From Branchiostoma lanceolatum (taxonomy: Eukaryota > Chordata > Leptocardii > Amphioxiformes > Branchiostomatidae): DNA of 64,000 nt. Where the stretch lies: the NCBI RefSeq assembly GCF_035083965.1, contig NC_089726.1:10917501-10981500 (forward strand), in the 5' to 3' direction. The notes beneath the pieces are model-generated. The model searched no databases and was not told the DNA's origin. It saw only the letters and a list, made by a program, of their open reading frames with translations. Of this stretch, positions 45,749 through 58,495 are shown in pieces; the first letter of the stretch is position 1, and each line of letters begins with the position of its first letter. Both the position numbers and the translations under genes were made by a program.

Positions 45749-48700
45749 TTAAGGGTCCACCTCCATGTGAGCGTCTTGTGACCCACCACTGTCATCCAGA
45801 ATCTGATGGTCCAACTCCCACAAGTCATGCACTGCAATTTCTGGAAGGCAAGATAAACAAATAAGTACAAACAGAGATACAATACAAATACAGCATTATA
45901 CATGTACTCATAACCCTTGTGGGATGCTGATCTGAATCTTTAAAATCTAAGAACATTATCCTCAACAAGGGACATTACATAGTAAGATAGAATAATTATA
46001 TTTTACATGCTATGAAAAAAGTGACATCTTCTTTCAAAAACATTTACCTTCCATTTTACTTTGCCTTAATACGAAACTTTAAAAAAGGGTCCAGTGTATG
46101 TTGAGACTTTATACCTGACATAATTCAGTGATAAGACAGAAATGAATGCCATACCTTCATTTTCCCTGACATCTGTGAGTTTGGAGAAGACTCTCTTGAG
46201 TCCATGTACCAGTCTGGTGTACTGGTGTTCTACAGCTGCGTGGTGTTCCCCGTACAGGGGGTCATGTAGACTCAGGTGGTGCAGCACTAGGGTGCCACTT
46301 CTCAGGAGCTGGAGACTGTGGACACACCAAACAGCACTGCATCACCCATCAGGGCTCGAAATACTTCTTTCTGCATACCTAAACTGATCCAGGTAACTTT
46401 TAAAATTACCTGCACCAGGCAAATGTTACCTGCACTACTTCTTTTCTTAGTCTGAAGAGGGGCTGACATTTTCTCTAACCCTGGAGCATAAAAGGTGCAG
46501 AATTCAAATTTGTAATGGTGTCAACGTCAGCACATTTTGCAAAGCATTCTAGTCTTTGACATGCAGTTTGTACTATACTTTAACATGCAGACTTACTGTC
46601 CCTTAGCTGACAAGGTATCTCCACTCTCCAACACCTCACTCACAGCTCGGTACAACATGATCACCAGTGATCTCACCACCTGGAACACAACACAACACAA
46701 CAGAACATTTTCTCAACTCACATGTAGAAATTACTCAATATATGTTTTTTCTTACACATGAAAATAAGCATTGTTTCTTACAAATTGAGAGCCCTAAATG
46801 TTTTCTTTTTAATGCTAACTGTGCCTTCAACATACATGTATATTGATAATTCAGAGAAGCGTTCGAGTAAATATTGCAACATGTCTCCACTCTCCACTGC
46901 CATTCTTCCTCGTGTCATACACATACAAGTTCAACATGCGTAACAGTAGCACCAATATATCTGATTCTACAATTATCATGTTGCATGATGTTAGACCTGT
47001 TTAGTCATGTTTTTACACATAACTTGTATATGAAGGTGGCGTCTGTGTAGCACAGTGGCAGAACATCCGACTATGAACCAATAAGACCCAGGTTCAATCC
47101 CCAGTGGAGTACCCAGACATGTCCGGACATGCACTCAGACGTTGTGCCCTTGGGAAAGGCACTTAACACACATTTCCCATGTCCTAAGCCCAGCAGTAGG
47201 GTTTGGGTTGGCGTTAGGAAGGGCATCCAGCCGTAAAAACTCTTGCTACAAAAAAGGACTTGCACTTGATGAGGAGTTCTGGGGCTCCCCCATCCATGTG
47301 CAAGCACGTCTAACCCCCAGATGATGGTGAACAAAAGACGTTAAATTGGATAGAGAGAGATAGAGATTTCTTGCATGATACAAAAAGGGAAGGTAAAAAA
47401 ACTACTCCTACCAACCTCCACACTACACTGACAGTCGCTCCTGACCAGCAGAGCAGTGCCTCCGGGGTGGGTGGACACCACTGTGGACAGTAACGTCACA
47501 ACCTGGGGGAAGATCATTACAATTAGGTTTTTTGTCATTAAATCACTGCCACTTGCTTAACATCCCACTAGCAACTGCCATGTCGACATCAGCTTTAGGA
47601 TATCAACTAGTTGTCAATTGTTACTTGTTAAATGCAGGTATAGCTTACACTGAAGAAATTATAATAATTTTAAAAGAATATCTGTGCCATATGTTGTAAC
47701 TTTTAGCAGTCAGTACAAAGACTTCTAAAGATATGGTATTTGTTACACTGTATACTGTGAAGAAATGCCTCAGTTATACATGCACACAAACACACCCACC
47801 TGTTGCTGCATTGCCAACCACTGCTGTGAAACAGTGCCCCCTTGTCGCTCACTGTTGTAGTACAAGTTCAGTAGCAGGCATGACTCTGAAGCACGAAATG
47901 GATCTAATCAGATTTTCCGCAATATTGACCTTTTATCAGAACAAAACTCAGTTGGGAAAGCTTATTTCTATCAAACAAGGCTCACATTAGGTATGGATAT
48001 CACGAGATAGAAGTCAGATAGGTGTATACAATATCTGATGAAAGAGCAACATACCTTTTGAATGCCCTTTATAACCAAAGGCACAGCTGTATTAAGATGG
48101 GTACCCACCATTTTGTGTGCAGAAGGAAGGCACAAGTGTTGAACATGGAGTCAGAGCAACCAGTAGCTGTGCACACAGGGCAACAGTCATCACATCACAG
48201 TTTTCAGTCAGGCATGACGGCAACAAGGTGTCTGAAAACAGAGGCTTGAAGCTGGAAAAAAAAACAAGAGAAGTACATTACATCTCAGGCTTTGTGAGCA
48301 AATCACTTTGATGCAATATCTCCTACATGACACACACAAAAAACATGTAATTCAAGTTATTTCAGCTGTGTTCTAAGTGCAAGTACATTTTTGTATTTGC
48401 ATCTTTACATGTACATCAATACCAAATGGATCAAAGAAGGGGAAATACACAGAACACTTACTTGTCCAAGTTCTTCTTGTCACAGCTTGAGGCCAGTGCT
48501 ATCAAGACTTCCAATGTTGCAGTAGTAACCACTAATGCACTGTGCTCCTTATTGCTGACCTGCAGGTCAAGTAACTTCAGCAGTTCTCCAAACAGTTGGC
48601 AGGTAGAGAGCCACGGCTGGCTCTGAAAGTTCTTTGTGCTCTGTTCAGAACTGGGGGCTGCTGTAATGGTGGATGTGCTCGCTGTAGATGTGTCCATCTG

Positions 48701-51700
48701 GTGAGGAAAGAAACAAAACATTCAACTTTTTAAACTTCTATCAAATTATTCTGTAAAAAACATATGAATCAATGTACCAAAAGATGTAGCAAAAAGGATG
48801 AGAAATGAGACAATGAAAAGGATAAGTGTTATACGAAAGGCGATATATTTCCGTTTTGGTGAAATTCATTTATCAAGTTTTTTTCTAACCTTTTCACAAG
48901 ACGGAATGCTCGTCCCCTCCTCCACAATCATGACATCTTCGTCTTGCTGACCACTTTTGATCTTTTCACGCAGCTTCACAGTCATTTCTTGAGACTGACA
49001 GCTGATCCAGCCCTGCATCAGCACGTTCCCTGCCTCAGGACAGTACAGTAATAACCTCTCCAACAGTCTTAACGCATTTACCGCTCCCTCTTTTGCCTGA
49101 CGGAAGTTTACAACAGACTCTGATGTGGAAGAGCTACAATTGCTGGAATCTATGGACCCTCCCTCCAAACTACTGCCTTTAGAAGACCCGTCCATGCTGG
49201 TAAGCAAAGACTGGTTAATCTTTGTCTGTACGACATCTCTGTACTGACACAGATGATCTTCGATCATAGGGAAGAGGGACACGACAGATTCTGTTGTCTG
49301 GGGAGGACACTTCAGCAAAGCTGACAGTGACTGCTCATCTTTATCTACGACATGTTGCTTGTTGTCTTCTTCTCTTCTTGCAGGAGACAAGAGATGAGAT
49401 ATCCCATGTAAAGCCAGTTTATGGTGCTCAGAATTGAGTGTTGAACTTGTAGAACTACTAACAGATGATGTTGGAACGGGACCAGCACTATGAAAACAAC
49501 ATAGAAAACATTTTTAAATCACAATAGTTGACTGTAGAAATAACACAATTTTGTTACATGTATCAGTAGGTAAGAATGCAGTCTGGTTCAAGTTTAAGTG
49601 CCATCAATGACCTAGAAGGTTTTGATTGAAGTATGATATAAAAGGCACACTACAAACAGTTTGTACCTAGATCCCTGGGCATTTCCTAGATGACAATGAT
49701 CCTTTGAGCCTGGGGCAGGCTGGTCGACTTGGCAGTGAAGCTGGAACAAGGTGAGCAGGCCTTGCTGAGTATCGTGGGATTCCTGTTTACTGTATGATGC
49801 TGGCAGGTTTCCCGGGAGTAGAAGTTTCTGCATCAAGAGAGGCCCTGAGAAGCCATCTATACAAAGAAATATGTAAGAAAAGGACTTAAGAACAATGACT
49901 GACATACTACTATTCCACATGATAGGGTCTAGGGACCTGGTGCATATCTAAGTAAAGCAACACACAATTATGTGAGGACTGTGGCATGTAAGTTGTATAT
50001 ATCAAAAGAATGGTAAATTGTTGCTACTGACATTAGACTTGCACATGTTTAGATATCCACCACACAGTGACCACAGTCCACAACCCAAACTACACATTAA
50101 GATATGGGTCACCTACAATTGTTTTAATTGTGAGTACTCTGACCTGCTACAATCCCCAGTCCCAGTGATAGTGGTGTCTCAGTCTGCGGCACCTTGTCAT
50201 GCTCACTGCTAGTCTTCTCAGGAGTGGAAGGAGGTCTTGATTTTAACTTGGGAGACTCAGACTTTCTGGCTGGAGATCCTGAAAAAAAAGTCATTCACAA
50301 ACTGAGGAAAAGATAGACATGATATTAGAAAAAAGCTTGGACATTGGACAACACTTAACAGGTTAACATAATTCATTTTAAGATGGAGCAAATGCCATGA
50401 TGGTGACATATAGATATATTGTACATACCATAATGCTTCTCTGGAGTGTTGCTGGTACCTGACCCTTCCCCTTTGACCTGCCCTGGCGACTTTTTCGTCT
50501 TGCCTTCCTCCATGAAGGACTCCTTTGTTGGGAAGTTTCCCCTGCCCGGGGTTCTGGGGGACTTGGGTTCACTCTTAAACTTGGCTGGAATCCCTCCCAC
50601 CTTTGGGCTGTTAACTGGTGTTGCAGAGGAGTTTCCTCCCTCTGTTAGTCTCTTACATTTCTGCTCCATAGCTTTCACAACGTTCTGAGCTTCCGTCACT
50701 TCAGCTTCCTTGAACTGCAGCTGTGTCTTGAGTTTTTCCAGCTCCTTTTTCATCTCCTTCTCCTTGTAGGTCTGTGCTTGTACCTTCTTTTCTTCTTCTT
50801 CCAAGCGGGCCTTCTTAAATTGGTCGATCTCCTCCTGGTGTTTCCTTAAGGAGTCTCGAAGAATCTTAATTTCTCCCTCTTTGCCAAACTGCTCCTCTTG
50901 CAAGGATGATAACTGTGATGGAAATACATGAAAGATAATTTTGAAATTAACAATTCATAGAATATTCCTATTCTAAAGGCACGAAAACATAAAAACAAAT
51001 ACCTTACTTTAGGTTAGATAATACTTGTGTACCTGCTTTTTGTAGTTATCACACTCAGCTTTCAGCCTGTCCAGTTCCTGTTGGTTGATATTCGGCCCAG
51101 CCTGCCTTGTTGACGAGGATCCCAGCTTGCTGCCTGTTGCTATTGCAGCTGTAGTAGATACTTGTACCTCTCCCTTCTGCCTGAAAGTGGTCCTTTTGCT
51201 CTCCAACTCCCTTGAGTTCTGACCCATTCCCTTATTAGTGGATGATCCACCAGGTTTTACATCAGTACTCTTAGGTAGGACACTGCTGTTTGAAACTTGT
51301 GTTGTTCTACCACTAGCTGACTTAAAAGTAAAGGACCCTGCACTGCTCACTCCGCTTGTACTTCCCTGGGTTTGTCTTTTACCAGCCATGCTCTGTTGTT
51401 GCCTGGTACCATGTGAAATGTTATTTGTGACATGAGAAGAACCAGTTGTTATGGAATCAAAGTTGGGTACATTACTCTGGACAAGGTTTCTTGTTGAGCT
51501 GGTGGATGCCTGACCCATACCATAGCCATTTTGTTTCTGCTGCCTAGACTCTGATGCGGATGCTACTGAAGGATCTGCTTGGCTGTATGCTTGAGATGCC
51601 ATAAAGTCAATCTGATCCAAATCGTCGGCTGTCAGAAACTCATCGTCGTCTGCAAAAGTGTCATTAAATCCAGATCCTGCAGCAGCATTGTCCAGTCTGG

Positions 51701-51860
51701 CCTTTTTACGAGGAGTCTCTACGCTGTCTTGGTTTGAGGCTGCAGCCATGTTGGTGTGTCTCCCTGGAGGCCTGTTCTGTTGTGTGTTGTATGTGAACAT
51801 GCCAGGCCGATGGTGTTTGCCTGTTTTGGGTCCAGTGAACAGAGGATTGGAGGCCATCAT
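45749..51860 (-). CDS. ATRIP: ATR-interacting protein, 12 coding exons
   Basis: Obligate partner of the ATR kinase that brings it to RPA-coated single-stranded DNA in the nucleus. Coding exons on the minus strand: 51033-51860 (exon begins 51872), 50429-50912, 50144-50278, 49667-49856, 48890-49487, 48462-48697, 48109-48251, 47800-47885, 47416-47502, 46597-46679, 46155-46315, 45749-45840. Phases all join, giving 1,040 residues against 791 in human. Seen: the acidic RPA70-binding motif FADDDEFLTADDLDQIDFMA followed by SQAYSQ near residues 50-75; a coiled coil with GEIKILRDSL and LEKLKTQLQFKEAEVTEAQN; NFPTKESF, as in human; helical-repeat segments GPLLMQKLLLPG, LLVRSDCQCSVEV and VVRSLVIMLYRAV; and the acidic C-terminus. 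The extra length lies mainly in Ser/Thr-rich linkers before the coiled coil and in the 48890-49487 exon. The ATG at 51860 was chosen because the predicted upstream exon holds in-frame stops. Confidence 0.95.
47035..47366 (+). mobile_element. tRNA-derived SINE in ATRIP intron
   Basis: A pol III promoter is visible: an A-box-like TAGCACAGTGGCA near 47048 and a B box GGTTCAATCCC at 47091-47101. These are followed by a body with TGCCCTTGGGAAAGGCACTT, a short conserved-looking stretch found in many animal SINEs, and a GATAGAGAGA simple-repeat tail near 47350. It lies antisense in the ATRIP intron between 46679 and 47416. Confidence 0.75.
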
Positions 51861-52367
51861 CACAGATGGACCCTGCCATATGGAAAATAAAAAGGAATGC
51901 TAAAATCAGTCATTGATTAAAATACTCTATTCCAACTTCTGACAGAACGAGATAGGTCATCTTTAAAAAAAAAACTTGTAAAGGTGGGTATGGACAATTT
52001 TTAAAACTAGCTGAAACTAGCAAATAAATGGTTTTCAAATTATTATGACAGTGTGCTACAATAGCCATATATAGCTATAGTTGGCACATGTGATCATCAC
52101 AACAGACTGGCCAGAGTTGATCAGTTGGTCAGCTATAGATTTATTATAGGATGGATAATCTACGTAAACTAGAGCATCATCAGTAGAATTCTGGATCACA
52201 CACAAATCACATGATCATGAGTTTGTTTTCTTGCTACTCATCACGGTAGCAGTATGAGTATGACTGGTCGACTGGGTTTGGCTCACGAGATCAGCGTTCA
52301 ACTAACGAAAAAGATACAGCATAATATGACAAACAGTTCCCGGTTAGTTTCCATGTATTCTTCTTAC

Positions 52368-52777
52368 CTACTAGACCTTCGACAACAACTCTACAGCCAT
52401 GCAAAAACAGATATTTGCACGAGTTGTTGTCAAATTATCACAAAGTTCTGCCGCCATTTTTCATCTGAAATTTGAACTCTCGGACTGATGGGAAATCTCG
52501 CGAGATCAGGATATGGCAAGTCTATTATCGAGTTCGGGACCAAATAGAACATTTTTACATAAAATAGACAGTATTCTTTAGTCATAAAAGCCTTTTATTT
52601 ATTATCAATAGCGTAAAAAGTATAAAATACATCTATTTAAAAGCATGTTGTACTGTTTTGGTGTACAATGTTTACATTGCAAATCACAAAACCACCCCTT
52701 TTTCATTGAATCATTTCTTCCAAATATTGACCTCTGACCTAGATCAGTTTACGAAAGTGTCCAAGTTTCGCGCCAAG
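52368..52777. promoter_or_regulatory. Shared ATRIP/carbonyl reductase promoter region with YY1-like site
   Basis: The two genes point away from each other. On the minus strand a good donor (GTAAGA at 52362-52367) predicts a non-coding ATRIP exon 1 starting at 52368 and running to about 52450; it would carry a small upstream ORF (ATGGCTGTAGAG..., nine codons) before splicing to 51872. GCCGCCATTTT near 52450-52460 matches the YY1 consensus, common in TATA-less housekeeping promoters. No TATA box was seen. The reductase ATG is at 52778. A copy of this region lies at 58664 onward. Confidence 0.5.
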
Positions 52778-55700
52778 ATGAGCCGAGTTGCTGTGGTAAG
52801 TCCTCAACAAAACAGTTCAGTTTGGTTGAAAGACAGGATATCTCGATAGGCAGTGTACTGTGATGTCCTCTTCTCAAAAGCTACTTGATTTTGCTTTTTT
52901 TCTCTACTTTTATGCCTTTTGCCATCCCTCTCTGAGATCCTCTGACACTTCGAGGTAGCTCAGACTTTTTTTGCGCATTTTCGATCCCGGACCACCCTAC
53001 AAATGTAGTTTGTTCAGTCACTACCAAGTTAGTACCAACGTATTGGCAGAAGCGACAATCAGAGTAGATTGAAGCTAGTCAGGGTGAGGCCCAGGAGTCA
53101 GGACATTAATTTGCCCACTGACTGAGAGACTTGGTGAAACTGCTCAGGCTGACATGTACAGTGCTGAATCATGCTGAGTCATGTGTCAACAGACTAAGGT
53201 GTGCCGCAGCGCTCACCGGTGTCTAACAGAAGTTCTGTTGAGATATAAGAGATAAGGACGAGTAATGTTGTCACTGATGTTGGTTTCCCCTAAATTATTC
53301 ATTGATATAGATTAACATAAACAAAAGCTATTTCTGAAGCTTAAATATTGCATCATTATCTCCATGAAAAATGGAGATATACATGTAGTTTTTTTTGTTG
53401 TCTTATATCACAGGTTACAGGTGGAAACAAGGGTATTGGCTTAGCCATAGTCAAGGGGCTGTGCAAGCAGTTCAATGGGACCGTGTATCTCACTGGTATG
53501 TATTGCAGATGCTGAACCAGTGACTTTTGCGATCAATCTGTACAAACACATCATCAATATGCATGTAGTCTTTATCCTCCTAGTGTAACAATTCCATACT
53601 GTTGAGAGCCAGATACTACTAGTATTTGTGTGGATGTTGACATTTTCGCAGTGGTTTGATGTTCAGTTTTCTCAGTAACTATGTATGAAAATGCTTATTT
53701 TGTCTTTGGTCTGCCTACCCTTTTGTTTCAACTGCGAAATTAATATCACCATGAACACTTCAATTTTTTCCCTAATGAGAAATTAAATCCCAGCAAACTT
53801 AAAGGCATTTACAGTAAATGGAGTAAAAATCAAAGTCTTTACCTCCACCCTGTTGTGCAGCTAGAGATGCGAGTAGAGGACAGGAGGCCGTGAAGGAGTT
53901 GAATGAGCAGGGCTGCCAGCCCAGGTTTCACCAGCTAGACGTCTCGTCGCTGGACAGCATCCACAGGTTCAAGCAACACCTGGAGCAAGAGCACCAGGGG
54001 CTGGATGTGCTGGTGAACAATGCAGGGGTGATGTATGGGGTGAGGCCATAGTTGCTTCTAACATCTACTTTGCTTCTCTCTCCTCAAATAGGGCCTATAC
54101 TGTTAAGATTAACTTAAAGGACACCTAAGCAATATTAGGGCGCTGAAAGTCATATATTCAAAATCAATTTTTTTCTGGTTTCTATCCATAGTAAGTTTAG
54201 ATAACACTATACCATCACATATCGACCATCATGGAGCAAAAATGTGATGTCGTTGTGTGGTGGAAACTCATTGAAAATCTGAGCACTTGGAGGCCAGCCA
54301 TCATTTCAAATCTTCCGAACATGCACGATTATGACCGATAAGTTCCGAACGCATCCAAAGAAATAATCACGTGGTCATGGCTCAATGTCCTTGGGCATTG
54401 TGACGTCACGCGGCCGGAAGTTACCGAAAATTGTCGACAGAAAACGGTTACGGCTGGATTCTGGGCTGATTTTTGGGGGACCCAATAAATAAAATACTCC
54501 TTTTGTGGCTTGCTTCTGTGCTATTTTAAACGCCCAAAGTCTGAAATAATGATGCAGATGTGCTAATATGGGGAAGCAAATGTCAATTTCAACCTCATAA
54601 AACACAATTGTTTTCCCCAGAATATTTCAAGTTTTACCCCCTGAAATCGCTTAGGGCAGGGGCATGCAACAACAATTCTACTCTAACCTTTACTGTAGCT
54701 GTGTTGGTATCTCCTGTGATGCATGCATGTCAGTGTTTAAAACATCTGCATAATATCTAATCAATACACAATTATTGAAAATATTGTAAGCTTTACTTTT
54801 TGCCATAGTAAAAAGCTAGCAGTATTGTGAAGATTTGTAAGGATTTTTGTGAATTTTGGTGACATACACATAGTCTAGTATTCTCATGTTTACTTGTTAC
54901 CCTATCGCGATGGCTGTTTTATAATGTTTCTCGTATGTAATGTTTCAGCGTAGCAATCCCACACCTTTGGTGGAACAGGTTGATGTTACCATGGGGATCA
55001 ACTTCTTTGGGACAGCGAACCTTACTAAGGTGTTGAAGCCACTGCTGAGACCTCATGCCAGGTACAAGGCTACAAAGGAAGAGGTTCTATAGCAACTCCT
55101 TGCTAACACTCTGTGATTAGTGTGACTGAATAATGTTGGTGGTATGGGTTCTACTGTTCTTCAGGTTGTATTTCAAAACAACCAATTTGGTATCCTAATG
55201 AAGGATTTTCAAAAATCCAGATGCCTTTGGTTACCTGAAACCTTAGACATGAAATGTTGAGCATCTTTGATAAGATGAATTTGTAAACTTCAATATTCAC
55301 ATGTATACGGTAGCAATTGCAGGTATAGTTATTCTGTGTGGTAATGTTTGCATTGTTTCCCCATCAGAATCGTGAATGTCAGCAGTGGTCTGTGTGACCT
55401 GTCAAAAGCTACCCCTGAACGCAGACAGACATTCCGATCAGAACAGCTGACTGAAGAGGAGCTGGTCCAGATGATGGAGCAGTTTGTCAGGTAATGATGG
55501 GCAGTAGATGAAGGAAGGAGTAATGGCACAAAGTTACTTGACAAAACATCAGTTGATCTTTAAAGGAAGCCAAAAGGTATGGTCGGGAATCCTACTATGC
55601 TATGCGAAATATACCAAAAAGTATAGTCTCCATCGAAATTACATTAGTCCGTCATAATTCACCGCTATATTATTAATTTGAAAATCGCAGCATACGCCCC

Positions 55701-57499
55701 CGCCCGGTGACCTTGGTTGACCTCTACTGCCTCGTGACCCCGCGTGACGTCACAGGTCTGAGCAGATCATGCAGATTGAAGAGAATCCAGTTGAAAATGA
55801 AGACTTTGATATCCACCCTCCCACTGAATGCAAGACCTGTGACGTCACGCGGTCGTCACGCGGCCGTAGAGGTCAACCGAGGTCACCAGGCGGCGGCGTA
55901 TGCCGCGATTTTCAAATTAATAATATAGCGGTGAATTATGACGGACTAATGTAATTTCGATGGAGACTATACTTTTTGGTATATTTAGCATAGCATAGTA
56001 GGATTCCCGACCATACCTTTTGGCTTCCTTTAAGTTAATGGCTTGTTGGTAGTGCCACATAAATGCAGATGAAAGTAGTATAAAGCGTGGACAGTGAAGT
56101 CAATAGCACATACAGGATACTGGAATTGTAAAGTTTTAGTGCATAGGAACAGTTTAAACACACATTTTTCTGACAACTTTTTGTGTGTGTATCTAGTGAT
56201 GTGAAATCAGGTGTGCATGAAGAGAAAGGATGGGAGATGGAATTGCTGGGTAAGTTATGTTTTCTCATATGTCTTTGTTCAGTAGAACATCATTTCACTT
56301 ATTAATTGAAAATCTTTTCCCATTAACTGACATTGGTACATAAGAGGATCCTTCAGGCATATTGACAAATGATTTGGGAGATTATGAGAGCAGCATGAGA
56401 GGGACATATTTATGTCACTATCAGAGTACATGTACATTTGAAGCCTGGTGCTATGATATTATGTCTCTCTCTTTATATTATGTACATACTTACATTAATC
56501 TTAACATCACTGCATTTACAGAAGATTTTGAGAGACATAATCATTTTGTTCATTTCCCACAGCTTACCGTGTGTCTAAAATGGGTGTGACAGCCCTGAGT
56601 ATGGTGCTGCAGAGACAGTTTGATGCTACTCCAGGAGCAGATGTTGTTGTCAATGCTGTAAGTACTTTGTTTTAATTGATTATCTGTAAGATGCCTACTG
56701 CAGTGATATACATACATTTACATTTTTTTAAGTCAACAGACAGTTTCATATACAGGAAATTGAATGCATCCATCATTGATATGATAATATTTTTTGTGTA
56801 TCAGCACCAAAAACCAATACATAGATGAAGCAAACATAGACAACTGTTTCATATGATTCAGATTCAGTCTGTCCTATATTGTTATGTTTTTGTTTATCTG
56901 ACAGGTATGCCCAGGATGGGTGAAAACAGACATGGGAGGTGCTTCTGCAGGAAGATCAGTGGAAAAAGGTTAGTTTGGGACACATCTATCTAAAATCAAG
57001 CAGATTCTTTCCTTTCAAAGATCACAAAGAAGAATCCATGCCCCATGTATGTCATGTCCCATGCCACTGCAAATTCACCCATAGCTTCCCTCTCAGTCCA
57101 AGATTTCCTGCTTGTAGACTTGTTCCTTGTAAACAAGACTGTCCTGTCTTGTAGATAACAGGTGTACGTTTACACCTCCTGATTGTAATTTTACATTCCT
57201 GTAAGGATAATGTTTGAGTAAACCCTCCTCCTGCTGTTGGATACATGTTGGCCACTCACCAACCTATAATAGTTAAAGCATGAGTCAAACAGGGAGCAGA
57301 TAAAGCTGGTATATGGCCTCCTTCGGTCAATACTGACAATGGTAGAATCCTCATTGACATCAGCCATAAAGCTACATCTGTTGAAAGAGAGTTTTTATTC
57401 ACAGGAGCTGAAACACCGCTCTACCTGGCCCTGCTGCCTCCTAATGTGAGCAGTCCCAGAGGGAAATTTCTGCGAGACAAGGAGATTCTCAGCTTCTAG
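52778..57499 (+). CDS. Carbonyl reductase [NADPH] 1-like, copy 1, 9 exons
   Basis: Cytosolic short-chain dehydrogenase/reductase that reduces carbonyls with NADPH. Exons 52778-52795, 53414-53495, 53861-54039, 54949-55061, 55368-55490, 56197-56249, 56563-56657, 56905-56968 and 57405-57499 join in phase to give 273 residues (human CBR1 has 277). Visible: the cofactor loop VTGGNKGIGLAI, LDVSSLDSI, NNAGVMYG, the catalytic serine in IVNVSSGL, the YRVSKMG catalytic Tyr-Lys pair, CPGWVKTDMGG and the CBR1-type end GAETPLYLALLPPN. Exon 1 encodes only MSRVAV. Introns 3 and 5 carry MITE insertions that copy 2 lacks or holds only in vestige. All active-site residues are present, so this is the functional member of the pair. 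It starts a few hundred bases from ATRIP, head-to-head. Confidence 0.93.
54114..54655. mobile_element. MITE-like insertion in intron 3 of reductase copy 1
   Basis: About 540 bases beginning TTAAAGGACACCTAAGC are present here, while the matching place in copy 2 (near 60497-60530) has only about 30 unrelated or leftover bases. It contains GTGACGTCACGCGGCCGG, a word echoed in 55564-56029, and the end CTGAAATCGCTTAGGGC is loosely complementary to the start. Possibly a TTAA-targeting element; the right boundary is blurred. Confidence 0.5.
55564..56029. mobile_element. TTAA-flanked palindromic MITE (piggyBac-like) in intron 5 of reductase copy 1
   Basis: The ends AGGAAGCCAAAAGGTATGGT and, inverted, ACCATACCTTTTGGCTTCCT match exactly. 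Pairing extends inward more than 100 bases on each side to GTGACGTCAC words. TTAA flanks both ends (55560-55563 and 56030-56033). Copy 2 lacks the element at the same site (ATCTTTAGGTAAATGG near 61434), so it entered after the duplication or was lost from copy 2. TTAA targets fit piggyBac-type transposition. Non-coding. Confidence 0.8.
57311..57370. repeat. Short dispersed repeat, GGCCTCCTTCGGTCAAT type
   Basis: ATGGCCTCCTTCGGTCAAT followed by TGAC and ATGGTA, then a GATATCAGCCC-like tail. It recurs near 57842-57900 and 63058-63115. The latter two are the same ancestral copy, doubled by the duplication. This one sits in intron 8 of reductase copy 1 and is absent from copy 2. Family unknown. 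Confidence 0.55.
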
Positions 57500-58495
57500 G
57501 AAGCATGGAAGCGCATGCAGAAGGAGTTTGAATTGAAGTGACCAACAATTAAAAGAAATGTGAAATGTCTTGCACAGAAGGCTGTAATCATTTAAAGTTT
57601 TGTAGTATTGTCAGTGGCAAAACATATATTGTAATTATCATGTTTTCTGATTTAAGCATCTTAATGATTACTTATTGCATTTCAAATTGTCACATTCTTC
57701 TGCAAAAATGTTTTAGCTACTGTACTTTTAAAAACAACCCTATCTCATGCTGTGTTGACAGCCACTCGAAAGTAATACCTCATGCTGTAGTATCATTATG
57801 GCTTGCAAGGAGGCGCTGCTGTACTATAGTACAGTATACTAGTATATGGCCTCCTTCGGTCAATGTTGACCATGGTAACATCATAATTGATATCAGCCCT
57901 ACAGCTTCGGCTGTGGCTACTGTTCTGTAGTATATACTAGGTAAAGGGGGGTGCTGATGTACTAGAGACACCAGTTTTCATCAGACGATTCTGAACACCA
58001 TATGATTTGGTCTTTCGGTACAAATTCACCTCACTTTGACTGTTTTGATATTTAGAAGCACCAAAATTTGACATTGATGCATCTCGAAAGTCTATATTTC
58101 CACTTTATTTCTTAAGTTGACTATACCAAACCAATGAACTTTAACTCCATTGGGTCGAGTTATTGAATGAGATAAAATAAATGTATGGGTCCTTTGAACT
58201 GTAGTGTGAGCTATTCTCTTTATTCTACTTTGTAATTCTGTTGTTTTAGATGGAATGATTCTGCCCCTTCCACACTTTTTGATAAGCACGAAAAGAAAAA
58301 AAGACACCCTGCATAGGAGTTTTTGAAACGAAGATGATTGCAGTTTTATTCCAAATTTCAATAAATTTGAAAACAGTAGATCTAACCAAGGAGGTTATCT
58401 AACGTTAGCATAGATTCACGTAAACACAGCAACATAAATCTTTACAAAGCGTCGTTCTATAAACATAAGCGTACCTCTCTGTATACAAGATGGTG
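57500..58495. other. 3' flank of reductase copy 1, no further gene
   Basis: AATTAAAAG near 57547 may serve as the poly-A signal of copy 1. The rest matches the 3' flank of copy 2 (62777-63661), including a dispersed-repeat copy, and shows no coding signal. Confidence 0.5.

Noticed and set aside
57780-57971. Hairpin-like GTACTATAGTACAGTATACTAGTA words after reductase copy 1
   Set aside because: Short AT-rich self-complementary words without defined ends or target duplication.
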